Shown here one piece after another: positions 24,501 through 36,500 of a stretch of 64,000 bases of DNA (position 1 is its first letter; every line of letters begins with the position of its first letter). The translations under genes and the position numbers were made by a program. The notes beneath the pieces are model-generated. The model made no database searches and was not told the DNA's origin. It saw only the letters and a list, made by a program, of their open reading frames with translations. Source of the stretch: Leptasterias polaris (lineage: Eukaryota > Echinodermata > Asteroidea > Forcipulatida > Asteriidae); NCBI GenBank assembly GCA_037783415.1, contig JAZGTN010000192.1, forward strand, positions 1,612,001-1,676,000. Direction: 5' to 3'.

Positions 24501-27500
24501 TGAGCAGCTTGCCGGAAGCTTTGCTTCTAATGAAAGCGCAATTATGAGAAGGCTAGTTAGTAGCTGCTGCTTAGATCTGTTCTTTGAAGCTTTAATATTA
24601 ATCAGTGTGAACATACGGGTAGTCTGTGGTTAGGTAGTTGAGCTACCTCTTTGAAGATTGTTGTTGAACAACCTTTTCATTCAATAAGCAATCTTCTTTG
24701 ACTGGTACGTTTTATAGAAGCAATGCCACTGCAAATAGCAATTTTTAGTAGTCCAAGGTTGTTCTTAGATTAGCGAACGTACTTGTAGATTCTGTTTTTT
24801 ATAGATCATCACCAAACAGCATGTTTGTTCATGAAGCAATCTTTAATTGCTGATCCAGATCAAGAATCCCTGCCGCTGAGACAAACAATCTTGGCTCTCT
24901 CAGGTCAATCCGTTGCAGGCTCTGAGATCTTTTCGAAGCTATAAAGGTTTTTCGATTATCAAGTCAATTTCTTTTGCTGGTTCAATCTTTCAGGCTTTGC
25001 TTGGAAGAGTAACAAAGTTGTCTCAAATCACTCAGTTGATGCTCAGATGTCCACCAGGCAGCCATTTTCACAAGTTTTCGTTCCCAGAAATCTGCCCACT
25101 TAGAGTAAGGTTTTGGGGATTAAAAAGATCACATCATGGAGGGTGTCTATGGTACAAGACACAATATAGCAGTTGGTGTTTTGGGGTCGGGGTGAGTGGG
25201 GGGCATAGTCCTATATTGTGTTTTGGGGTGTAGTAATCATTCCGTCTAAAATTGATGCTATTTAAACACACTTGGCTTGTACCCTTCCTGCTTCATTAGA
25301 TCAGTTTACTGATGGGATCATTCAACAATAAATCATTCATTTGATGCGCGTGTACTTAGCGGACGCAGTCGATCATCCATCTACAGATCCAGGGTATCTG
25401 TAATGGCCCATTACCAAGTTGCCTATTTTCTGCTCCAGTAAGCACGATACGAATGTAATTTGCTGCCATTTCCCGTAAAGAGCGCTGAGTACTTATGGTT
25501 TGCTTCCTCCCCTCCCCCTATCCCATCCCATCTCAGCCATTAAACACTTGATGGGGGTGTTATGCGGAGGCCTTATTAAGTTGCCGGGCCATTATTACAA
25601 AATAATGGCCTAATGAGCCTGTAATTCAGGTTGATGTGCACAATGGACCCCGCTTACTTAACCCCCATCTTGCCCATTAAACGCTGATGTGAGGGCAATA
25701 TTAAGAAATCAAATTTAACACGGGGGGGGGGTCTTTGTGGAAAAAACAACAACCACACAACCACATACATGTTCAAACAGTTCTGTGTTGCAGTCATTCT
25801 GTGGACTTTCCCTTTTCAGTACAGGAAAATCCTGTTCTGCAACACTGTAAAAAAGACTGTGTGGACATGTGTAAGTCCACATAGTGTTTCAAGTCTCTTC
25901 AGTATCTGGACTTCTTGTGTTCTCAAGTCCCCACTTTGTATGTAGCCTTAAAACATAGTTACACTGTGGACCTTCCAATGCTATCGTTTAGAATTTTTTT
26001 AAACTCTTCCCATTTCAAGAATACATTAATTTTAAGGGCTGATTTTTGCTTGTGGGGTCCCTTAAAGGGAGGGGGTACACCTTTGGTAAATTACTCTAAA
26101 AATCAATAGTCATAAAAACTTACTTGGTAAGAAGCACTGCAGCTGTTGATAATGTACATGTATAACATTTTGAGAAATGATTAAGGAAAGTGGTTTTAGA
26201 GAAAGGGAATAAAAACAGATTCAATCTGAGAAACGTTTCATGCATGAAGCATTTCTCAGATTGTGTATTCCAATTGCGGATCATTCTTGCTGCGTGGACA
26301 TAACCGCTCCACATTGTCGGCGATATCTTAAAAATTCTACAAAATTTTTACTAATTGGTTTTATTGTATATATCTACATTATTATCTACATTTATATAGG
26401 ATTACAACAATCAAACTGTTCCAAAAACTAAAGGTAATGTTCTCTATTTGAGATGAAGAACCATGTGTAAGAAAGTGCTTCATTTTCATGACAAGTTAGA
26501 AACTCCGCTTTGTGAAAGCATTTTGTAGATGTGTGCAAGTACCCAAACTTAGTCATCTTTTGCTTAGTAACAAATGCATTCAATAGCATGAATATTCATA
26601 ATATGGGAGGAGCTAATTACTTGGAATATTGCCAGTCCTCATGAGGATCAGTGACAGATTGCTTGCAATGGATTTTTTCCTCCACACATGACAAATTTTA
26701 GTATTCAAGGACTTAATGATACCTTTCTTCCTGACAAGTCTAAACTGGGAAGCTTTAGAGTTTTTAACTGTATAGGTGCGTACTAAGTACATAGGAACAA
26801 GCAGTTGTGTCAGGATTTTATCTGTATAAGTTATGCACTATATAAGTAATGCATATTCATTTGGGAGAAGATTTTTATTTGCATAACTGATGCACTGAGT
26901 TTGCCAGGATTTTGTCTGCATAACTTATGCACTAATGAAGTTTCAGAAGATTTTTGTCTGCATTACTAAATGCACTAAATATGTAATGAATATTCATTTT
27001 GGGGAAGATTTTTGTTTTCATAACTGATGCACTGAGTGTGTTTGGAATTATACTCGGTTGTGTTAGCATATGCAACTATTATCTGCATAAGCGGTGTACT
27101 GAAATGTGTAATGAATATTCATTTGTGGGAGGAGTTTATCTGCGTACAAGTAAGTAATGTACTGAAGATGTAATGAATATTCATTTGTGGGCGGATCTTT
27201 TCTGTAACAGGCCAGCCCAACTGCCTGTCCATCCTACAGCAGGATGCATCACAGTGCTCAGAGTATCACGGTAACTAGTTCGGCCAATTTTTTAATCCAT
27301 TATTTTATTTTAAAAAGAATTTCATTTTGCAAGAAAAAACAAAAACAAAACCCATTTAAACGCAGGCATGTATCGTGCAGTTGCATTCCCTCATGTTAAA
27401 GGAAAGGTACAACATTGTTGTGTTTATCTTGTGTGTATGTGTGTGTTTTTGTGGTTGTTGTTTTTGTGTGTTTTTGTGGTTGTTGTGTTTGTTGTTGTGT

Positions 27501-30500
27501 TGTTGTTGTTTTGTTTTGGGGTTTTTGTTGTATTTTATTTATTTTTTAATTTTTTTATTTTTTTGGGGGGGGGGGGGGTCATCCAGACATCTAGAACATT
27601 TATTTTTTCTTGGGATAAAACTTATTCAAACTTTCCCTGCAATGTGAGATCAGTTTTGTTCTATTGCTCCCTATTTTTTGTTTACAATTAATAGCATTTT
27701 ATTGTTGTATTTTTCTGATAAAAAGTTCTCCAGAAAGAAATTTCATCACCAAAAACTGAAACACTTCACAACAGAAAGAAAATATCTTGGAACGTTTATG
27801 ATCTGTACTTCCGTCTGTTGTGTTTTGATGTACATGTACCGTGATTAAAACACGAGGGAAATTGACTCAATCTTTAGGGGAAATTGTTGACTCTATTCTA
27901 CAAAGTTGGTAAAGCACCTGTTACCACGAACCTGGAGGTCTCAGGTTCACATCCCTCTGTTGGCAAACAATTGAAGTGAGGATCTAAAATGTTAAAAAGT
28001 GTGAAGAAAATAACCGGAAACGTTGTACTTTGCCTTTAGCATTAACTCAATGTGCTGCATCATTAAAATAAAACCCTCAATGTTTTTTTTTTCTTTACCG
28101 AAACTGAATTGTGAGAATTTTGTAATGTTGGAATGAAAAAAGAAAAGAAAAAAGGCATCTTTGCACGATCATAAGCAAGCTCTTGTGAAGGTTCATTTAT
28201 GACCTTTATGAGGTGTAGTTTTTACCATCCTCATTATTAAAGGAAAAAACAACAACTTCAGTTCAAACCAATCAAGATCTTGTTGTGATATGCATAGTTG
28301 TGAGGTGTTGAGGTACCATGAATAACCCGCATGAGGTTTGTGGTCATCGTAGTGGTTTGTGAGTGGAATTAACCGGTGGAGGGTTGGGACGGTGGAGGGT
28401 TGGGACGTAAAAGCTGAACTACCAAAACATTTTCATCAACCATGAAAGTTGCTTTGAGGATACGTGGGAGAGGTAAAGGCTAGATTTCTCACAGGTGTGA
28501 ATTTCTTTGTTGTAGGGCAATCTTTTTTTTTTAGTTTAGGAAAGACCGCTTTCTTTTGAAAATGTTCATGTGTATGGGAGGGAATTCTCTTAATGGATGC
28601 TCGGGGTTAAGACTGGGACATAGAGGAGAGGGGACGGCCTCGTTGGCTTCTTTGTAACTCCATACCTGCTGTAATTCTGCTGCATCATGTCAATACCATG
28701 CTCATGGCTAACTTTTTACATCCTATATTTATATCATGTATCCATGTGTCTTAAGGCTAACATTTGCGGCTGATTTGTGATTGCTAACTCGTGCAGACAT
28801 TTGTTCCCATGATGGGTCGTCTTCAGGCGATCAACTCTGTGCCCCAATGGCGACTTTAGTCAACTGCACTTTTCCCTGCTTGGAGCCTCAATGGTGACTT
28901 TAATTGACCAAGATAACACACTAAAAAACACTCAAGTCTGAGCACAAAGGTCATTTTGTTGAAAAGCTGTAGTTTTGTCCATGCTCACCCTCCATACGCA
29001 AGCTTACCATCATTGGAAAGAGAAAGATCAGATCTTTCAAATGATTGTAAACTAAAGTAAGGTTGCTATCATGCAATCACTTCAAATTGGGATGGAAAGA
29101 TTTGAAATGCCAAACACAATGATTTTTGGATTATATGAAAGGAAGTTCAATAAGTAATGCCTTTATTCTTTTATTATGGTGCTCTAAAATGAAATGTTCA
29201 AGGTAATATTAGAGTTTGTAAAATTGGCCTTTGAAAATCAGCTTTCTGTTGTGTGATAATGTAGTGTGCTTCATGCTTGAGTTGTCAAACAATGTGGGCA
29301 CCAGTGGTATGTCAAAAGCATTTGGTAACGAGAAGGTTAATCACATGTAGACCAGTGATCGGAGCCCACTTTCATGGTTCTGCTTTTGTGCTTATGGTCA
29401 CCATTCTCCCATTCCAGGGTTAGTGCTAAGATTCTGCACTAGCTGTGTAAGCAAAATCGCTAAGTAGCGTGAAGTATGCATGTGCTTACCTGTGAGATGT
29501 GCTTAAATTAAGCATGAATTTATCTGCTAACGTATAAGCAAGGACTTGTTGTTTACGGTAAGCAGAGCCATGAAATTGGGCCAGATGTATATACTTATCA
29601 AATGCTGGTTGCATGTCATTTACCACATTTCCATCTGACTTCACAGTTATAGTATCACATAATAATTATGCCATGTTGTTGTAATCTTTACTTACTATAG
29701 TTACTAAACAAATCACAAGTTATTAAAACTTGGGGGCCCAATTTCATGTAGCTGCTGAAAGCACCACAAATTTGCTGACAACTTCCTGCCACACTCCAGT
29801 GAACGATTTCCCTTGTATAGCAGAGCAAATTGCTACACAAAATGCATGAGTTGCTGCTCAAAAATCAGGAGTTGCTACTCAATATTAGTATTCAGTGTGC
29901 ACAAAACAAGTTCAGTCTAAATATTTTGCTATGCAAACATGCTGGATGAAATCATTCCCTGCACTCTCAAGCTGAGTTTGTTCATTCATCAACTAGATGA
30001 GAATATCAGCTTTCAAATAAACTTATTTGGGCACATTAAGGTAAAACAGGGTGTACTTTTGTTAATTACTCCACAAATGAATGACCATAAAAACTTCCTT
30101 GGTAAAGGGCTTTGGAGAGCTGTTGATGTTATAAAACATTGTTATAAATGACCCCCTATTGTAGTAATGTAGTTTTAGAGAAAGAGGTGACTTTTCACCC
30201 AAACATTTGAATCTGAGAAAGGCTTCAGGCATGATTTTTTTCTATGCAACAAGGGTGTTTTTTCTTTCATTATTTTCTTGCAACTTTGATGACCAATTGA
30301 GCATTAATTTTCTATTGCTATTTCTCAATATGTTGGGATACACCAAGTGAGGATACTGGTCTTTGACAATTACCAAAACTATACCCAGCATTTAAGATGT
30401 CACGACATGTTGATATTTTAGCTTATTTTACTTTCGATTGTCATCATTTGGAATGCCATTTCACTATTTCAGAGAAATTTGGCATGGAGTGTCACAAATG

Positions 30501-33500
30501 ATTGTATTGAGGGTGGTGGTTCCTTGTCTAATTTTTATTTAGACTTTAGATTGTTGTGTGGTGGGAATGCAAGTCTGAGAGGGTTTAAATAGACCTTTCT
30601 ATTGCAACGTCACAGCCCAAGTTTTTGCCAACCGAGGTTGGAAAACTATGGAAAGCCATACTGCAAATCAAAAACAGATAGCCATAGTTTATAGCAATGT
30701 TACACAAATATTCAAAAATAGTGTTGAATTTGTTCGAAACAAATCAACCAATGATGGGAGCAATTTTTGTTTTAACACGATTGAATGTTTTGCTAAAATT
30801 TGGCCGTCCATGCCAACAGACTTTTTTTATCAACAATGGAAAGGTCTATCTTATTTCTGAAGGTTTCAAAGGCTCAAAGTACACAGTGCTCATCAAACAT
30901 CAGTGTTGGGCAAAACTAAATCTTAAGATTGAAAAGTTGTTTTTGCTCTCAGAAGAGTCAAGTTTTAACAACTATTTTAGTCTGTGTGTTCAGAGTTTCT
31001 CTCAGAAGTCAATCTTCCCTGGATTAAATCCAATGCACATATTCCCATATTTGCATCCCTGTGGAGATTCCAATGGTTCTCTCCTTTGTTCCTGTACGTA
31101 ACAACCTCCCGTAGACTTTGCACAGAAAGTTCCTTGTGGAGCATCCCTCTCATTTGAACCCCCTTGGATGGGAACTTTTTGTTCCTGTTGTCTTTGGTCT
31201 CCCATTAGGTAGCCAAACTAAAACACACTATTAAAAAGTGCAATTGTTTGGATAGATTCATAGGCAGAGCTGCCAACTCTCCCTGATTCTGCAGAAAGTT
31301 CCCTGAAAATAAACCCTATCCTTTCCATGTTCTGATGAACACATTTAAAACTCTCCCTGATTATGGAATCTTTTCCCTGCCATGTTGAATGTTATTCTAA
31401 TTATCTCCCTGATTTTTGCACAAAATCTTCCTAATTGCAAGATGCAAATGTTGGCATCTCTTCATAGGGTATTACAAGCACCCATGCATTGTTTTAGAGA
31501 GCAAACAGCTTGCCCTGAACCAGCGCTGAATGTAGTCTGAGGAATTCAAATTGAGCATTCACTTGTGACCAAACAAGACATTGTGAAAGACATCATTCAA
31601 ATCTAGCCCACAACAGCTCAGTGTATATGTAATAAGCACTTAGGGGCCATTCAGAATAGTCAATATTTAAAAAAAATCTAATTTGTGGGTGGATAAAAAT
31701 TTAAAAAACTTAAAATCAAAATTCGGTTTTTATTTTTTAAAATAAATATATTAATAAACAAAAAAAGAAAAAGGAAAAAATACCCAGCTGGCCAAGATCG
31801 TTATCATTCCTGACAAAACTACTTACGTTTGAGATCTTTGATCTAAAATATCTGGTTTATTTGAGGCATTACTTTGTTCTTCAGTGTTTGGATTAAATTA
31901 TGAAGCCATTCAATATTTAAAAAAATCAAAATTTGGGGCAAGCGGGTGGGTCAAAACAATTTCCCCCCCCCCCAAAAAATATAATAATTTTTTGAATGGC
32001 CCCTTAGTTTCAGGTCAAATTCATTTGTGGAACTTTCGTGACTGCTGCAGTTGAAGTAAACATTTCACGTGCATTATGTCGAAAGAGCTAGGGTACCCTT
32101 TGAAGTTATTGCAACAATTTGATTCAAACCGATTGTAATTCAAATTTAAGCAGGCGGTTTATTCAGTCCCATTTATTATTCTTTCACAATTTCCCGATTA
32201 TAAACAGTTCTTTCTCTTTGTTTTGATGGTTTTTTTGTACAGATGTTGTTGGGATTGCCGAGCTATGCAACAAAGTAAATGGTAAGTCCCAGTAGTTCTT
32301 TCTGCAGAACTAACTAAATTACAAATTTGTTTAATTTACATGGGAACATACTAATATTACAAATGTATTGGTTACATGCAGGGATGTTGTTCACTTTAAT
32401 TTGTACATGTCATTCTCTCATGAACCATACTCTAAATTTGAAAAGGGAATTTGTTATCTGTTATTATTATTTTTTTCTGGAAGAAAACTGATTCATATTT
32501 AATTGTTGTAAGGTCAAGGAAGGCTGTACATTTTAACCTAGTGGGGTCATTCCTAAATGCTGGATAATAAGTACCATTGCTAGCTTTTCTTACAAAACTC
32601 TGTTTTGTCAAGGGTTATAACAAGTAGATCAATATGAATTGCAAAACCATGACACTGAATGCCTCTTTAGGGTTTCTTGTTCAGGAGACAAAATTAAATA
32701 GGAATGGACCATTGCTATTTAGAGGCAAGTTGTGGCTGAGCGGTCAAGCGCACTGGACCCCAGCTCTGGTGTTTCTGACCAGTAGAGTGTGGGTTTGAGT
32801 CCAGGTCTTGACACTTGTGTCCTTATGCAAGACACTTAACCACTTGTAGAAAAAATAATGAGTGCTTTGAGAGGCCGAAAACTGCGTAATAGTGCCCCAT
32901 TATGCCACTGCGCCATGCGTGTGATTCGTCTTCTTTTTCTGCAGAAAGATGTGTGTTTCTTTGAAGCTCCGTTTCTCACAGTCCCATGCTTCATTTCTTA
33001 TTCAGAATGCACACTTTTTATAATTGATTGTCTTCTTATTGTTTCTTTGTCATTTGATAGGTCTTTATTTCACTAAACACGATGAAGAAGTGGCAGCTGT
33101 ATTCTCAATCTACTGTGGTATCAGTATTGTGCATGTAAGGTTGTTATTATGCTCTCTCTGTGTTTTAATTGGTGTGGAATCATTGTTGTGTAATTGGTAA
33201 ATTTGTCTCACTTTAAAGGCAATGTTTACCTTTGGTAACTACTCCAAAACTAAATGATCATAACAAGTTACTTGGTAAGAAGCACTGCAGCTGTTAATCA
33301 TATAACATTTTGAGAAACGATTCCCTTCAAAGGAATGTGGTTTTAGAGAGAGGGTTTCCAAAGATTTTCAATTTGAGAACGAAACGTGTATCAGATTTGT
33401 GTGTTCCAATAATGGATTATTCTTCATGCGTGGACACAAACGCTCCAGATTTTTGGCAATATTTCAAAAATGCTACCACCTTTTGAAATGAAATTTTCAC

Positions 33501-36500
33501 AGGTTAGTTTTCTTGTATAATATCTACATTTGTATAGGATTAAAACAATCAAACGGTTCCAAAAACCAAAGGTATACCTTTAACAACAAAATTATGCTTA
33601 CCAGATTAAGAGTATACCAGCCAAAATAACATTTCACGTGTACCATCTGTAACTGGTATCCTGCTTATTTTTGCTTAGTAGAAAGTTGTTAAGCGATTTC
33701 ATGCTGAAGCGGCTCTATGAAAAATGGGCCCTTTGTGTACAGCAAATTAAAGATTATCTCTTGACGCTTTGTTCATTTATTTGCCATCAGAGTTTACTAT
33801 ACAAGAAGATGAAGGATGCTCAGTATCGAAGCAAGCTTGCTAACGAGCTTATGATGTATCATATGAAGGTAATTAATAATCATTATACGCCCCGCCCTCC
33901 CATTCAAATTCTCCCAAATCTTTTCCAGGGCTTTTCCCAATTTTTGATTTTTTTTTTCAGGGACTAGTGTCTTGAGTGTATGTATTTACTTTTATTTATT
34001 TATTCTGGTTGTGAAGCCAACGGAAAGAAGACAACGGAAAGAAGACAAAGAAGGAAGTTTCAGTTTTAGATGTGGGAGGGAAAACCCAGTAGAATTATTC
34101 CAGGGGAAAACCCTTGGAATCAGGTGGGGACTAAAAACCCAATCCACATAGTGCCCCGGCGTGATTCGAACCAGAGTCCTAGATCTAGAGGTGGAAGGCG
34201 AGGAAAGAAGCCACCGTACGCTAACCCGACCGCCCTGTGTACATGTCACTTTGGAGCTTAGGGCCATGTCACACGAGAACATTTACAGGCAACCCGTTCT
34301 AGGCATTATCTCCAAGAAGAGAAGTCATTCACATTTGAATGTTCACATATTATCCTTGGGGATCGTAAGACATTGTTTGAAAAATTACTCATTTGCTACC
34401 AAAGTTGTCCTGTAGCATTTACTGCAGTTGGTTGCCTCCAAGTTGCCTGCAAAAGTTGCCTCGTGACAAGGCCCTTACATCACAAGATTTATTTATATTG
34501 TCCGTTTCAAGTCCAGAAGAAAACTGACTGTGTTATAAATAGCTGGCATCACAAAATATTTGCAATTGTCACTCTAAATCGAGAAGAACACACTAACTGT
34601 ATTAAACAGCTGGCGACACAGCATATTGATCTGGTTTTGCTGTTGTGTTTCCAGGGTTCTGAAAACGACTGTAAGGTTTGACTGTGTGTATAATTCACAT
34701 GACATACTATTGACTTACTGTGGTTGTTGTATTTCCAGAGGGCACACAAAGATATCCAGTTTTTACTGCATGTATCCTTACATGACTTGATATTGACTTG
34801 GTTTTTTGCTATTGTATTTCCAGAGGCCTGAAAAAAGATATAAAGTTTGGTTTGCAATGTAGCTCGCATGACTAAATATTGACTTGTTATTGCTATTATA
34901 TTTCCAGGGGGCAGAAGACGATATCAAGCCTCTTACGAGAGACCTGGTACCCAAGCCAGAGGTGTTTCATCCCCAGATGGCAAACTTTACCTACTCACCC
35001 AGAGGCATCCCAGAAAATGACACCATCATGGTAAGGGGCCATTCTGAAAAGTCAATGTTAAAAGAAATAACTGAAAATCGGAATTCAGTTTTTATATTTA
35101 AAAAAAGTACATATATTAACAAACGAAAAAGAAGAAAATGAAAAAAACCAGCTGGCCAAGATCATCAATTTAATTCCTGATTAAACTTCAAAGTTGTTTG
35201 TTTACGCCAGAAGAAGCCATTGAAAACTACTGATGTTGGAGACCTTTGATCTAAAATATCTGGTTCATTTGAGGTATTACTTTGTTCTTCAGTGTATAGA
35301 TTATATTATTTAGCCATTCAATATTTAAAAATCAAAGTTAAGGGTTTGTGGTTGGTTCAAAAAAGAAAAATTGAATTATGAATTACACAGTGCCAGAGGC
35401 AGGAGAATTTAGATTGGTTTATGTATAGAAATGGTTTATGTATAAACCTTGCATACATTTATACATACAAATCACGTTGCTATTGTTTAAATTACACACA
35501 GCAATAATTTACACAGCAAAATTTTGGACTGCTGTATGTGTTGAAACAATCTGGTACGTCAGACTTCAAGTTCTCGGCAACATTTCTGAGAGCTGCTTAA
35601 GCACAAAAAGTAGCTAAGCACAACATAAAATATGCTTACCAGAATAAGGTTATCAGCCCAAATACCATGTACTATCTGTGACTGGTATCCTGTTCATTTT
35701 TGCTTACCGGAAAATTGTTCAGCACAATTTTCTGTGCAAGTAACTCTATGAAATTGGGCCCTGTTGTTCAGTGTCATCAGAGTGTGGGTTCGGGTCCCAG
35801 TTGTGGCACTAGTGCCCTTGAGCAAGACACTTAACCATGATTGCGTTGTCCTTTTGGATGGGAGGTAAAGCCGTTCTATCCTGTATGTTGTGTAATAATA
35901 TGTGGAAGACCTGTTGATGTCTACCAAGGTGTTCAAAAGAAACTGTTTGCTTCGTTTCAAAAACAGTCGTAGTCAATCCTCGCCCATTTGTAAGACAGCG
36001 ACTTATAGCCTCTGACAAGTTATGGCAGGTCGTGGCCGAGCTGTTTAGTGCATCAAACTCAAGGCTGGTGGCTAAATTATCAGGATTAGGGTTTGAATCA
36101 TGATCATGACACTTGTGTCTTTGAGCAAGACACCTGACTATAATTGCTTCTCTTCACCCAGGTGTAAAATGGGTACCTGTGAGGGCAGAAATGGTTCTTG
36201 TGATTGATGTAGCTTGGTGCGCTACAAATTTGGCAGCACAGGCTGTATACTCCCAAGGGAGCTGAGATGGTTTTAAAAACCAAATTTGTGACTCCACAAA
36301 ATGGCCGACTGTGTTAGATCACAAAGTAAAAGGAAAACCACACAATTTCGAGGGATATTTTTGTGGATCATTTTATTCTACTTTTAAAACATCTTTCCAA
36401 CCATATTCATTTCATAACAAAGCACTCTTTAAGGAATTAAATAAATGGCCAAGTGATGACCAAGGGTAATAATGTTGGAGCGCCATGAGTGTCACTGAGT

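Larger units (their letters stand above)
24018..27210. other. PDE2A intron
   Basis: No gene seen. It contains a poly-G run near 25.72 kb, a MITE at 26.06-26.44 kb and an array of ATGAATATTCAT palindromes at 26.59-27.18 kb. Confidence 0.5.
27271..32242. other. PDE2A intron
   Basis: Holds a (GTTTT)n-like tract with a G run at about 27.42-27.58 kb and a duplicated GGTGGAGGGTTGGGAC near 28.38 kb. It also holds several inverted-repeat elements between 30.0 and 32.0 kb, listed separately. ORFs at 27.37 and 30.7 kb are low-complexity or random. Confidence 0.5.

Noticed and set aside
27240..27270. Alternative acceptor CCTACAG within the cassette exon
   Set aside because: Use of this site would leave a 31-bp exon and shift the frame, so it is not favoured without transcript evidence.
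27368..27691. Two overlapping Val/Cys/Phe-rich ORFs resembling membrane proteins
   Set aside because: They are translations of a GT-rich and T-rich simple-sequence tract ending in a G run.
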